From assembly GCA_032622095.1 (NCBI GenBank), contig CP136064.1, forward strand, positions 264,719,863-264,783,862: a stretch of 64,000 bases of DNA, written 5' to 3'. The stretch comes from Siphonodentalium dalli. Its lineage: Eukaryota > Mollusca > Scaphopoda > Gadilida > Siphonodentaliidae. Positions 47,137 to 58,400 of this stretch are shown here, piece after piece (position 1 is the first letter of the stretch; the number at the start of each line of letters is the position of its first letter). The notes under the pieces were generated by a model. It was not told where the DNA came from. It saw nothing but the letters and a program-made list of their open reading frames with translations, and made no database searches. The position numbers were made by a program, and so were the translations under genes.

Positions 47137-47667
47137 CCCTTTCGTTACTAAAGCATCATTGATGAGTAGTTATCCCTTAGGAAATGTTTAGATAATAAAT
47201 TTAACCCTTCAGTTACTAAAGCATCATTGATGAGTAGTTATCCCTTTGGAAATGTTCAGATAATAAATTTAACCCTTTCGTTTCTAAAGCAACATTGATG
47301 AGTAGTTATCCCTTTGGAAATGTTCAGATAATAAATTTAACCCTTTCGTTTCTAAAGCAACATTGATGAGTAGTTATCCCTTTGGAAATGTTCAGATAAT
47401 AAATTTAACCCTTTCGTTTCTAAAGCAACATTGATGAGTAGTTATCCCTCAGGAAATGTTCACATAATAAGATGAACAAACAACCTATTGAACTTATTTA
47501 ATACCTGAACATTTCCCACAAGGAATTGGAAATCGAATCCTTCTGCACTTTCAATTATCTGTTGTCTGCTTATATTTGCTTAGCATCCCTCCAGATGGAT
47601 AATAGACACTTCTAAAGTATCCTTTTATAACTGAATGGGAGAATTCATTTAGTAAAGAAAGGGTTAA
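47133..47667. mobile_element. MITE family C copy C4 with five-fold amplified left end
   Basis: TTAACCCTTTCGTTACTAAA at the left and TTTAGTAAAGAAAGGGTTAA at the right. The left terminal 68 bp is repeated in tandem at exact 68-bp steps: 47133, 47201, 47269, 47337 and 47405. Each unit starts with TTAACCCTT. Confidence 0.88.
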
Positions 47668-48518
47668 GATATGATGGATGATATTGATTAGTTTCAAATT
47701 TGTTTCTAAAACGTTCTTTTTACACTTCTTCAATATGATATTTTACTGAAATGTGCTTATTTCATAGAACAAGTCGGCCCACAACAGCTTGGGATATCGG
47801 TTGGGTTGATGCTGTTTTGGACCAAGTTCTGCCCCGTTACTCTTCTGTAACAGACTTTACACCCTGAATCATGGGCGGGAATTATCTTGCTTGTATGTCT
47901 TTGGATTAGGTCAAATGGACGCTTTGCGTATATGGACATGGAGGGCAACCTTTCCCAAGCATGATTATATTAAACATGCACTCCTCAAAATTGGCCATGG
48001 CAATAAGCAATGCCGTGGGAAATGCCTTGGCAACATGTGGAATCTAACATGCCACAGTATTGAATTTGCTGCGGGACACTTTTCCTAATTTCAAGGGCTA
48101 AACATGTGTATATCAGAGTTCCGTTAAATGTCAAAGCAACAAGATTTATAAGTAAACAAAGCCTTATTTTCCAGAGAATTTTATATCAATATATTAAACG
48201 ATTGTATCATCACTTTACCTTTTTCTATAATGGTAAATGATGTATCATTTTGAAGACAGATTAATCACAGGCATGTCAGATGGTTAATCACATTCAGGGG
48301 TTCACATAATGCTGGGCTCCATGTGTAAATTTAATACGTCTTTTCAATAAAATTATGTTATAGAAGAGTAACGGCACGGGTATCAGTCCAAAACAGCATC
48401 AAGCCAACTGATATCCCAAGCTGTTGTGGACCGAGAAGAGACTTGGTCTATTATTTCGCTACTGGTACTCTGATATGATATTGCTATCTGAACTACGCAA
48501 ATTTGTCTATAGAGTCTT
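47668..48518. other. Intergenic, two inverted 45-bp blocks
   Basis: ACAACAGCTTGGGATATCGG and TGCTGTTTTGGACCAAGTTC (47780-47830) recur inverted at 48385-48430 (GTCCAAAACAGCATCAAGCC, ATATCCCAAGCTGTTGTGGA). This marks a roughly 650-bp element with long inverted ends. No ORF recognised. Confidence 0.5.
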
Positions 48519-48908
48519 TTAACCCTTTACCCAACAGAAGGGCCCTGTGCCAATGCATTCTCTTATATATGCGAGTCGACCATAGGTCGCCTCGCATATA
48601 TAAGAGAATGCATTGGCTTAACACATTAAAAATTATAAAATTGTTAAAGAATGTAAGAAAAAATGGTAAAAAAAGATTTTTTTTAGGCCAATGCATTCTC
48701 TTATATATGCGAGGCGACCTATGGTCGACTCGCATATATAAGAGAATGCATTGGCACAGGGCATAACTGTAACCATCACAATGTGGTCAAGGAGCCGGTT
48801 CCAATGATATCCATATTTGTATGGTTCTATTGAGACAGACCGAAGATATTTTAGGCTGTTGAAGCTTTATTTGGCCGGTTTTGGCCGGTTTGTTGGGTAA
48901 AGGGTTAA
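48519..48908. mobile_element. MITE family A copy A8, full length
   Basis: TTAA-flanked, both palindromes and the CCGGTTTTGGCCGGTTTGTT right subterminal region complete. Virtually identical to A6, so recent. Confidence 0.88.
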
Positions 48909-49329
48909 TTCTTCCCAAATGAATCACTGCTAAACAAATGAAATGCGTTCACTCATGAGATTCACTAATGAGATTCACTACCCCTTATTTATATGAAAGA
49001 AAAGTGCTCTGGGTCCTACTAGTATATGGATATGGAACTGTCATATTTAACTAAAATAGTAGTCCACATAAACCAGATAGTGAACTCGGATGGGAGTATG
49101 AACTCATTTGACCTTGCGAAGTGAGCGTCGCCAGTAAATGTAAACAGAAGACAATTGGTTCGTGACTGAAAGAAATATCCGGTAATTTGTAAATTAGAAA
49201 TTACATATACATCGCGAGATTTCCAGTGAAAGACTTAAGGATTAACTAATAAGTAATATGTGTCCACTTACAATTTAAAAAGCCCATAATAGTGAATAAT
49301 AGTTGTTGCGATTTGGGCGGGTTCGATTT

Positions 49330-49490
49330 TAACTCCGGATAGCCAATATATAAGAGAATACATTGGCCTAACAATATATTTACCTTTTAAGCCAGTGAAT
49401 TCTCTTATATATGCGAGGCTCCCTATGGGAGACTTGCATATAGAAGAGAATGCACTAGCAGATGATCTTTAATGCTGCACGAGCTCATTA
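49330..49490. mobile_element. MITE family B fragment B6
   Basis: Two half-hairpins (ATATAAGAGAATACATTGGC and TTCTCTTATATATGCGAGGC) and TGATCTTTAATGCTGCACGA. The termini are lost. Confidence 0.6.
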
Positions 49491-49840
49491 TACTCGGTAT
49501 ACTTGCGTCTATTTTAAATATTTTAAACCGAGGTTAGTCCTAATAACACTGCATATATTCTAGCGTAATTTAACGTGAAGGATAGATTATAATATATCTT
49601 TATAACCATAAGAAAACACACTTTCCGATATATATAGCATCATGTATTGATTTGTTGGGTAAAATTGATTAAAACTGACGATAAATCCCACCACATAGAA
49701 AGATATATACGCAGGACTTTGTCATAAAAACAGCATTATTCCAACCAATTTCACTAGCTGGTTTATGTTGAGGAAACTCAGACTACTATAGTAGTTGAAT
49801 ATGAGTATAATAGTTATTTTCAGGATGTGCCAGGCTTGAT

Positions 49841-50096
49841 GACCCTTCCATAACTTGAGCTTCCTGAAATTTTGCAAAAACTCTGTGCCAATGCATTCTC
49901 TGATATATGCGAGTCTCCCATATGGAGCCTCGCATATATAAGAGAATACATTGGCCTAACAATAGATTTACCTTTTAACCCAGTGCATTCTCTTATATAT
50001 GCGAGGTTCCCTATGGGAGACTCACATATATAAGAGAATGCACTGGCACAGGATCTTTAATGCTGCACTAACTCAGCTCCTGTCATGAAAAGGTTA
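49841..50096. mobile_element. MITE family B copy B7
   Basis: Runs from GACCCTTCCATAACTTGAGC to CTGTCATGAAAAGGTTAA with two hairpins of the TCTCCCATATGGAG/CCCTATGGGAGA loop type. The left TTAA is lost. Confidence 0.7.
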
Positions 50097-51087
50097 ACTA
50101 CTGATGTCTATTAGTTTCTCAGGGCATGTAATTTGGGATGAACAGAAAAGTTATGGTGACCTGTCAAACAGGTTCCCTCCAATTCCCATAGTGATCCAAT
50201 CACAGAAGTGCCCCCAGGACAGGTTTACCCAAAACCCCATAAGCAACAGCACCACTGTTGCATTTGGGGCCATTTCCTAGAACTTAGTAGTTTATTCAAA
50301 AGTTAGGTATAATATTTTATCTGGAAATTCTTTCTCAGAATCGTGAAGGTTCAGGCTGATCTCTGTTCAGTTTCTATTTACCCTATCAGTGCTATTGCGA
50401 GCAGAAATTAGGTCCCCAACATTTCTATTTGGGTGAATGAGGGGCAAACGAAAAATCTGTTCACCCAAAATTTCATGTCCTGTTTCTTGAGCCCATGGAT
50501 GTTTATATTGTATGATAGTTGTATTGTATGAATTTTATATTAAAAAAAAAGAAAAAAAGAAGAAAATCAGTTGGTGTCATATTACAATGTTCTTATTATG
50601 TTTTCCATGTTTTATGGTCAATTTAAATATTTAAGTTCTAATGTGTGATCAAACTGATTCAAATCCAGTCTATTGAACTAGCTACTCATTTGATAGTCTG
50701 AAATGCCTCTATAAATAGCTTTCCCCAGCTATCCCCGCCTTATAATGCAACCGTGCATATTTTGAATTAAAAATAAGATTTTGTGAATAACAAATTCTAT
50801 GCTACCAGTAAATGTTAAAATTCTTGGAAATATTTAATTTCATTCTCCTTGTTAGGTAATATTGGTCAATTATGGACTTTTTATCAACGCTTTTTATTCA
50901 ATTAGTTGCGTAATCTCTAAAATATAACCATTGTGTGAAATCAGCCATGTAACAGGAAAATTATTACCGGTATGCTATTTTTAACTATGTGGTGGGGTTC
51001 ACTGGTACCGTGTTCGCTGAAGAAATTGCGACAGTATTCTGATTGGCTTCATCTTTTTTCTCTGGAAGGTAGTGATTTGCTGACGGT
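50097..51087. other. Intergenic, nothing recognised
   Basis: AT-rich sequence between the DIS3L2 3' flank and a hAT element. I see no exon, no transposon ends and no tandem repeat beyond a short A/G-rich run at 50541-50565. Confidence 0.4.
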
Positions 51088-51095
51088 AGACTTAA

Positions 51096-52069
51096 TTAGA
51101 GCTGAAACGGACAGCCGGATAACCGGTTAGCATCCGGATAACCGGTTAGAAAAAAATGAACCGGACGAAACCGCATCCCGCTCTGTCAGTTGAATGTGAA
51201 CGTGAATAATGCCCTGGTGCCCTCAAAATATTAAGATAAATGATGCAAAAGTAATTCTAACCCCTGTGCCACCGATAGTAGAGTGCAATGCAAGCATTAG
51301 TTGGTGCACGCGGAAGTTTCAGACACTGAGTAGCGTGTCGGCGACCTTCAATCAATTCCGGCCTTTGAAGTTTTCTCTGATCTTCTGACGAGAGCACGTG
51401 GGCAGTCACTGTGTATCCAGGCGGGATAGTTCAAAGCAATGACGTCACTGAATCAGTGAATCTGTCATCTGATTGATACCCCTCAGACTCGGTATAATTT
51501 TGTGTTGAAATTTGAAAAGTGAACACGGCTATCGATAGTTAGTGTCCGCGATCATGATACCGACGAATAGTTCGAATACTGAATAGGACTGTGAGTCTGT
51601 GACCTAACTGACCTTCCTTTTAGTTCTATAGTTATTACTTTCTAATCTTTATTTATAATTCATTGGAGGATATACCAATGATGATAATGATATATTACAG
51701 ATCTTTAATATATAGTTTTGTTACTCGTTTTACCAATACCCATACTATTGTTACTCGTTTTACAAATGCCCAAACATATGCTGATCACGGCAAATAAGCG
51801 ATACCCTGCCATTCACAAATTTCACTTGCTCTTTCCCCATCACGATAGCAAAAGAACAGTGAATGCATGTTTTTGAATATCGTTAAATGCCGTGAATAAG
51901 GTCTTTATTTCAGCTACTATTTCTCACCTAGGTTTGTCCCTAGAGCATGGCATAATGTCGACATAATTAGTCTGAGAGAAGTCCGCTAGAAATTAGCGGT
52001 TAACCGGTTAAAATCCGGCTAACCCCAATGGTTAACCGGTTAGAAGAATGGGTCAACCGTTTCAGCTCT
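51096..52069. mobile_element. hAT element, non-autonomous, 974 bp
   Basis: Inverted ends TTAGAGCTGAAACGG and GTTTCAGCTCT, flanked by the perfect 8-bp direct repeat AGACTTAA (51088-51095 and 52070-52077). Subterminal ACCGGTTA motifs are repeated at both ends. No ORF of note. Confidence 0.87.
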
Positions 52070-52073
52070 AGAC

Positions 52074-52246
52074 TTAACCCCTTTACCCAACAAAACGGCC
52101 AAAACCGGCCAAATAAAGCTTCAACAGCCTAAAATATCTTCGGTCTGTCTCAATAGAACCATACAATGGTTCTATTGACCTATGGTCGACTCGCATATAT
52201 AAGAGAATGCATTGGCACAGGGCCGTTCTGTTGGGTAAAGGGTTAA
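52074..52246. mobile_element. MITE family A copy A9, internally deleted
   Basis: TTAACCCCTTTACCCAACAA to TTGGGTAAAGGGTTAA, with only half a palindrome left. Its left TTAA is the last four bases of the hAT target duplication AGACTTAA. Confidence 0.82.
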
Positions 52247-52544
52247 TGCTTCTTGAAATTAATTGGATTCCCTGCTCTTTGTTTTAGATTATCAAAGTTA
52301 ACTTGGATTTGAATCAGATTGACTTGTGATGACTTTGTGATAACATACCGGTAATTAAAGTTATTGGAACTGAAACTAAAATTGTCTTTGTTTGCCGACC
52401 TTGGACACTGGAGAAGATGTCTGAGCAGTGATCAGCCCAGTGGAAGATATGGGAGATTTCTTCTCCCTGGAATATGTCCATTCTCCCTCTTTTCATACCC
52501 CCCCCCCCCCCCCCCACTAAAGAAGTGAATGGTCAGGACACTCA

Positions 52545-53890
52545 AGCCTTGAAATAGTGTGTCTGTTTTTTGCAGAACGAGGTTCCCAGATGGGTGTATT
52601 TAGTGATGCTATCCCGAACGGCAGGCTGGCATCACCAAATTCACCCTCCGGGAACCTCATTCTGCTGAGGCCTCAACTTCTATGGGAGACCTATGATCAG
52701 ATTGTGTGGGATGCCATCACTAAATTTACCATCTGCAGACTTCATTCTGCAAATGACAGACAGACTATTTCAAGGCTTGCCCAAAAAAGAAGTGAATGGT
52801 GGGCACACTGGATTGCATGTGACTGGTCCTCTGTCCATCTGTTCAAGCAGATATCTCGACCATGAGTTATCAGATCTCAATTAAATTAGGTATGGATGTT
52901 CACCACCCATTCAAAGCAGTAGTCAATGGTTTTGTTTGCGGTTTCCATTTTGGAGTTATTTGTCTTTGTTAATCTGGAAATGTTGAATTTTTGTCCATCC
53001 GAGCAGATATCTCGGACATAGGTTATCAGATCTCAATGAACTATGGCAGGATTTCGATCTTGGTCATCAGGATGGATTTGGTAGAAGTGTAAAGGTCGAA
53101 AAGTTGGTGTTCATACATTTAGTACGGCACGGGTTAGCAACTTGCAACTGATGAAGATCTTATTGGCTTTGTCTCTTTTCCTTCTCTGGTGATTTCATTT
53201 ATAAATTATAAATTTTTACTTTTTGGTTTTATTAATTAAAATATTTTGGTGCACAAATTTTTAAAAACCGCTCCAGGCCACGGCTCTCTGCCCTAAAATT
53301 ATGACAAGTGAACGAGGAATCAGGTATCTGCATAAAATGTTATATGACTAATTGGTTTCAGGCCATTTTTCTTTCAGCTTATCCCAATTTGACATATCAA
53401 AACGCTTTCAAGCCATCAGCCAACATTTCATTATGACTTTTTATTGTCATCCTGGGATGCTAGGTATGATTTTCGCTAACCCTACATGATGTTACCTGGT
53501 CAGACATCCACTTACCTCTCATTCGTTACCCGGCTATAAAACAAGCATTTTGATGTTGGCCATCAGGATGGATTTGGTAGAAGTGTAAATAAAGCCCATT
53601 GATGTGATCGACAAGGCTTGAAATAGTGTGTCTGTCATTATCAGAATGAGGTCCCCCAGAGGGTGAATTTAGTGATGCTATCCGACATAGTGGGGTAGTG
53701 TAACCATATTTGCCCCCTGGGATCCTCATTCTGCTGAGGCCTCAACTGCTATGGGAGACCTGGGATCAGATTTAAGTTGATGATGTTCACCCATTAGTCA
53801 CCTCAATTATGCATTTAGTGTTACTAAATTCACCCTATGGGGACCTCATTCTGCAAATGACAGACACTATTTAAGGCTTTATGATCGAGA
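52545..53890. mobile_element. Family E hairpins and an internal direct repeat
   Basis: Hairpin arms at about 52575-52670, 52725-52765, 53640-53730 and 53825-53870 use GAGGTCCCCCAGAGGGTGAA-like sequence and its complement. CATCAGGATGGATTTGGTAG occurs at 53067 and 53563. No coding exon. Confidence 0.55.
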
Positions 53891-54329
53891 AGGGTCACGG
53901 TCCAGTGATTTTTCTGTGGGTATATATGGCAAAACTAGGCAATTTTTGAAAAATTGGAAGGGGCTATTATGGCTGCGTTACTGCTCTATAGATGCCATGG
54001 AGTGGCACCGTACACATATGCAAGGATTCCCAGGTGACCGTCATGGTTCCGAGCGAAAATCAGGATCAATTTTCAAGCTTGATCTGGTTTGATCTCAATG
54101 TGCCATTCCAATCGACACATGGCTATTTTGATAAGAAATAATGATAAACTAATAACTTTACACACAACTGTAATTATTATAAATAAACCTTAGCCCGGTC
54201 CAAATTACACCACATACATGACTTAATCTCAATTCCTGACATGCTGCCATAATTATTCTATTACACCATAGCTCGTATGTAGAACTTATTTTCTGAACAT
54301 TTCCATGAAAGTCAATTCGTCCTAATATT
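53891..54329. other. Intergenic gap between the convergent genes
   Basis: Downstream of the GH9 extension on the minus strand. AATAAA on the plus strand occurs at 54182, but no clear AATAAA on the minus strand near 54330. Nothing else recognised. Confidence 0.4.
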
Positions 54330-55415
54330 TCAGCAAGTGGATTCCAAATTATTCACAGGATTGGTGAACTCTGGAATAAACGACCTTGAACCATCTTCAT
54401 TGGGGTGAGCTGACCTTTGTTCAGGTTGATCTGAAGCCAACTTCTTATAAACAAAAATCAATAACATGAAAAAGAAAGTTCCAAATACTAATGCGAGCAT
54501 TTTGTCAGTAGACGAGGTTATCTCAGAAGTTAGGGTGTTATTGGTGGCTGATGTGTCCTCAGTTGGCGAAGTATTCACAGTAGTTGAAATGTTTTCAGAA
54601 AGCAGGGCTTCCTCAGAATGCAATGTGGTTGAGGTAGTTGATGTGTCCTCGATAGTTGATGTGCTTTCAGCAGGTAAGGTGTTTTTGGTGGTTGATGTGT
54701 TCACTGTAGTTGATGTGTTCACTGTAGTTGATGTGTTCACTGTAGTTGAGGTGTTCACTGTAGTTGATGTGTTGTCATATGGAGAAGTATTTGATGTTGA
54801 TGCATACTCGGTAGTTGACATGTCCTCTATAGTTGAAGTACTCTCAGCAGTTAAGGTGTTCTTGGAAGTTGAAATGTTCTCAGAAGGCAAGGTTTGCTCA
54901 GAATTTGATGTGGTTGATATGTTCACCATAGCAGCGGTGTTTTTAGTTGAGCGTGATGAGGTCTCGATAGTTGAGATGTTCACCAGAGCAGCGGTGTTTT
55001 CAGTTGAGTGTGATGTGGTCTCGATAGTTGAGATGTTCACCATAGCAGTGGTGTTTTCAGTTGAGCGTGATGAGGTCTCGATATTTGAGATGTTCACCTT
55101 AGTAGTGGTGTTTTCAGTTGAGCGTGATGAGGTCTCGATAGTTGAGATGTTCACCATAGCAGCGGTGTTTTCAGTTGAGTCGCTCTCAGTAGTTACGGCA
55201 TCATCAGAAGTTGAGATTTCCTCGGTAGTTGTGGTGTTATCTATATTTGAGGTGTTTTCAACAGACAATGTGCTCCCCACTGTTGATGTGTCTTCAGTTA
55301 ACGAGGCGATATCAGTAGATGAAGTATTCACAGAAATTGAGGTGCGCTTGGTATTCAAGATATTCTCAGTAGTTGACATTCCATCAGTAGTTGAGGTAGC
55401 GTTCTCATGATCTAG
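54330..55415 (-). CDS. In-frame 3' extension of the GH9 gene: mucin-like stalk plus transmembrane anchor (candidate stop-readthrough product)
   Basis: Directly after the GH9 stop (TGA 55418-55416) the same frame continues CTA GAT CAT GAG AAC for 361 codons to TGA at 54332-54330. Composition is dominated by Ser, Thr, Asn and Glu, with dozens of N-x-S/T sequons. It holds about five copies of a 20-residue unit (type STENTAAMVNISTIETSSR, about 54925-55180) and five of a six-residue unit (NTSTTV, about 54690-54770). After the repeats comes a single hydrophobic helix, MLALVFGTFFFMLLIFVY, then KK and a polar 34-residue tail ending NLESTC. That is type I topology. It could be made by readthrough (TGACTAG context), by use of the in-frame acceptor ending at 55412, or from its own ATG at 55379. 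The last is least likely because it would lack a signal peptide. The coding interpretation is inference. The unique TM and tail outside the repeats are its best support. Confidence 0.65.
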   Translation of the reverse strand, partial: LDHENATSTTDGMSTTENILNTKRTSISVNTSSTDIASLTEDTSTVGSTLSVENTSNIDNTTTTEEISTSDDAVTTESDSTENTAAMVNISTIETSSRSTENTTTKVNISNIETSSRSTENTTAMVNISTIETTSHSTENTAALVNISTIETSSRSTKNTAAMVNISTTSNSEQTLPSENISTSKNTLTAESTSTIEDMSTTEYASTSNTSPYDNTSTTVNTSTTVNTSTTVNTSTTVNTSTTKNTLPAESTSTIEDTSTTSTTLHSEEALLSENISTTVNTSPTEDTSATNNTLTSEITSSTDKMLALVFGTFFFMLLIFVYKKLASDQPEQRSAHPNEDGSRSFIPEFTNPVNNLESTC

Positions 55416-55421
55416 TCATGA
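55410..55421 (-). promoter_or_regulatory. Candidate stop-codon readthrough context (TCA TGA CTA GAT)
   Basis: TGA followed by CTAG is the strongest readthrough context described in animal genes (the UGA-CUA motif of the readthrough set including mammalian LDHB, MDH1 and AQP4). Here it separates two long in-frame segments. The overlapping TAG at 55414-55412 could also act as a splice acceptor that keeps the frame. Confidence 0.6.
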
Positions 55422-55450
55422 CAAATCGATTAATTCAAAATGCTTCAAAC
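55416..55450 (-). CDS. GH9 last exon, main reading frame to TGA
   Basis: Acceptor GGTTTTTCAG, phase 1. It encodes [11 protein letters not shown] then TGA, a normal short GH9 C-terminus after AVAG. The stop is immediately followed by CTAGAT. Confidence 0.88.
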
Positions 55451-58400
55451 CTGAAAAACCGAAATACAAAGATGTCATGAAGACAAGGTGGGAAATCACA
55501 TGCTTTCGAGGTTGGTTGAGTACCACGCATTCAAAATGTACGAATGCACAAAAACATATATGAGGAACTGACACAAAACATAGCATGTTGACTGTTACGA
55601 GCATATGCTTGTTTATTTTTAAAACAAGTTGATACCTTATTTGTTCGGAAATACTCAGTAGTGTTCTATATTCTGACCAAAGTTGCCAGGCGGACGTTCA
55701 TGGTATACACAAGTCCAGGAGACAACTTTGATGTTAGAACAAACAACTGAGTTTGGACACAAATGAGGTATCAGCTTGTTTGAAAAATAGTATAGCATAT
55801 GCTCGTAGCTGTAATATATCATTATCCTAGTTTATTATCTTTATCCTCATTTCTGGTCATGTTGCGATCACACAGCATATTTTTCAATTGTCAACCTCAC
55901 GTTTTTTTTTATATAACATTTCCCAGGTTCCCTAAATTTGTGATACACTTACCCAGGTTGGGGAGAATTGTGATACCCAGCTTAATAGCAACCTCATATT
56001 AAATTCATTGATTAAATTTGCAACGCCAACACTTTATATACTAATAGTTATAAATGTACGGTCAACGAGGACGATTAATCAGCAAATCTGAACAGTATTT
56101 TTCCCTCAGTCATATTAATTCCCATTCATATTCATATATGTCTACGTACCAGCTACCGCCGTCTGGAGTCCTGCATTATAATCACATGTCACTTCATTGC
56201 GAATATAATCTGTTCTTATATCCTCAAATCCATCTGTTTTATTCGGACCACCGCTCATGGCTCCATAAAGTATGTAGGTATTATCCTCAGATCCGAGGAA
56301 ATTAGACCAACCACAGGGATCAGGAGAGGGAGGGCAGGCACTGCAAACAGAGAAATATTTGCTAATTCATTAACCCTTTTGTGGTAGAATGACATTTATT
56401 TCTGGAACATTGTAAATCAAATAATAAATATCAAAATGTTTTTTTTTTAATTTTTTTGGCGACCAACAAAATAATGTTAAATTACTTGAGTGCAATGACG
56501 TTCACCTCAACCATGAAAACAGAACTATAAAATAAAATATCATCACACATGACAAAACAAGCCTTGTATGTGCATAAAAAAACCTTGTAAGTCTGTTTTG
56601 TTTTAACTCGATGATTCTACGACATATGGCATGCAATAAACACAGAATGACACATTTGTTAAAAGGTTTGTTGATATGGCACTTGTGCCATCGATCGATG
56701 ACAGATAGAAATTGAGGCTATGCCTCTCGTTCTATCCTTTCATGCTGGCACTCATGTTGTATGGACAAACCCATTAACACACTCGTGTCATATCGACAAA
56801 CTCATTAACACACTCGTGTTGTTCTGTGTATTTGTGTCAATTTATATGGATGGCGGGTGGGTGGAACAACATTTGTCTTTTACGGTAGTTCTATGGTAAC
56901 ATGTTACAGTGTGTATAAATACGTGGTGAAATTGTGCCCTAAAAGGAAACATTTCACAGATATTATGCAGATGGATATTATCCTGTTCTAATTTTATGAA
57001 ATGTCACTTTTGTTCACAATTTAAAGAGACAACTCGCAAAAATTAAAGATGGTCTATCTCTTCCTGAAAAAAAGTTTTATATAGTTTCTGTGATATAAGA
57101 TATAATAAATATGCATCAAAGACACCTGTCCGGCAACGCTTCTATCATTTAATATTGATTTTATTTTATTTTTTTCTGGTATACAGGTAAATATACTAGG
57201 GACCAGAGGGCAACTTTGGAGATATCTTCTCCCTAAATTGTGCCACTTCTTCCAATTTTTGTGTAAGGGAGAAGTGACTTCTCTCTCATATACTAGAAGG
57301 CTGATGTTGGTGTGCAAGTTGAACTTCACACATGACTACTCCCTGACAACAGTCCATTTCTCCCTGATGATCAAACAGGGAGAAGTGACATCTCTCAATT
57401 TTAAACTTCTAGGCTGATCCTTGTGATATACATACCACCATTTGGGGCAGTTTTACGGGGCTATTTTTAGAACAGAAACTTCAGGCGAATTGTTAAAGTT
57501 CTTTTTGTTACTTCAGATTAAACAAATCGCTCAAATACTAGAAATTTAGACACAGTCTCCCTTTATAATGTAAGGGAAGTTATGTTTGCAAAAAGATGAT
57601 GTTAGTTTACTTTACCTCGCTGAATGGTGTTGATTGACTGGGGGATTGAATCCGAACCCAGCAACGAAGCTCCGCCCAGTGTCTCCTAATGCATAGTGTA
57701 CCTGACTTTTGGCCCATGCTACGTTTTCTGTTTTGTCCAATCCCAAATCAGCTGCCAGTAATGCGATAAATGCTGCGTTCACTGAAGAGACAATTAGCCA
57801 GGTTCAGCAACACATATGTGTAACTTGTAACATGTTTAACTATGGTGTTGCTATGGATATGTACTTGACAGGAAAAGTATTGTGATTTTACGGCATCAAT
57901 TAAAGCTCACGTTTTAGATACCGGCAGAATGTGTAAAAAATAATCCGGTGGTAGAGAAAAATGACATGTCCACAGTGCGACTGACCACATGCTTAATTGG
58001 CTTCAATCAAAACATAATCTTACCACATGGACATATAGAATACACCCATAATAGCCGAGAATCCCAAATTTTCACCACGAGTGAGAGAGCCTTTTGGCGA
58101 GCGGTTAATACCACGAGTGGTGAAAATTTGGTACTATCGGCTACTATGCGTGTATTTTATTTATACCATAATTATTATTTTAGTAATTTTGTTTGCGAAT
58201 TGAACTACCCCGCTGTTTACTTTCAATGTGTATCCTAACTCAGAGACACAAACACGTCGCTATAAAGAATGTGTGTCGCGCGTAGTGATGCTTACATTAA
58301 CGTCATCCTGTTTCTGAGTGATCAGTCACTTGGAATTATCATTCATATGTTTCCTAGTTAATATAGCACTAGCAAGCTACATTTGATTGAAATTCAGGCA

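Noticed and set aside
47150-47190. Hammerhead-ribozyme-like core (TTGATGAG ... GGAAATG) in family C MITEs
   Set aside because: The bases between lack a complementary stem II, and the conserved CTGATGA and CGAAAC boundaries are not met.
53351-53440. Alternative DIS3L2 last exon beginning GCCATTTTTCTT
   Set aside because: Only the first two residues (AI) agree with the family. It lies 10 kb from exon 18, beyond a convincing terminal exon.
54466-55410. A 314-codon plus-strand ORF opposite the GH9 extension, rich in Val and Ser
   Set aside because: It is the antisense of codon-phased tandem repeats. It has no signal peptide logic or domain, while the minus frame is continuous with GH9 and carries the TM segment.
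55416-55418. UGA as a selenocysteine codon
   Set aside because: GH9 enzymes have no selenocysteine at this site, the protein is complete at this point, and I saw no SECIS-like element. Readthrough context fits better.
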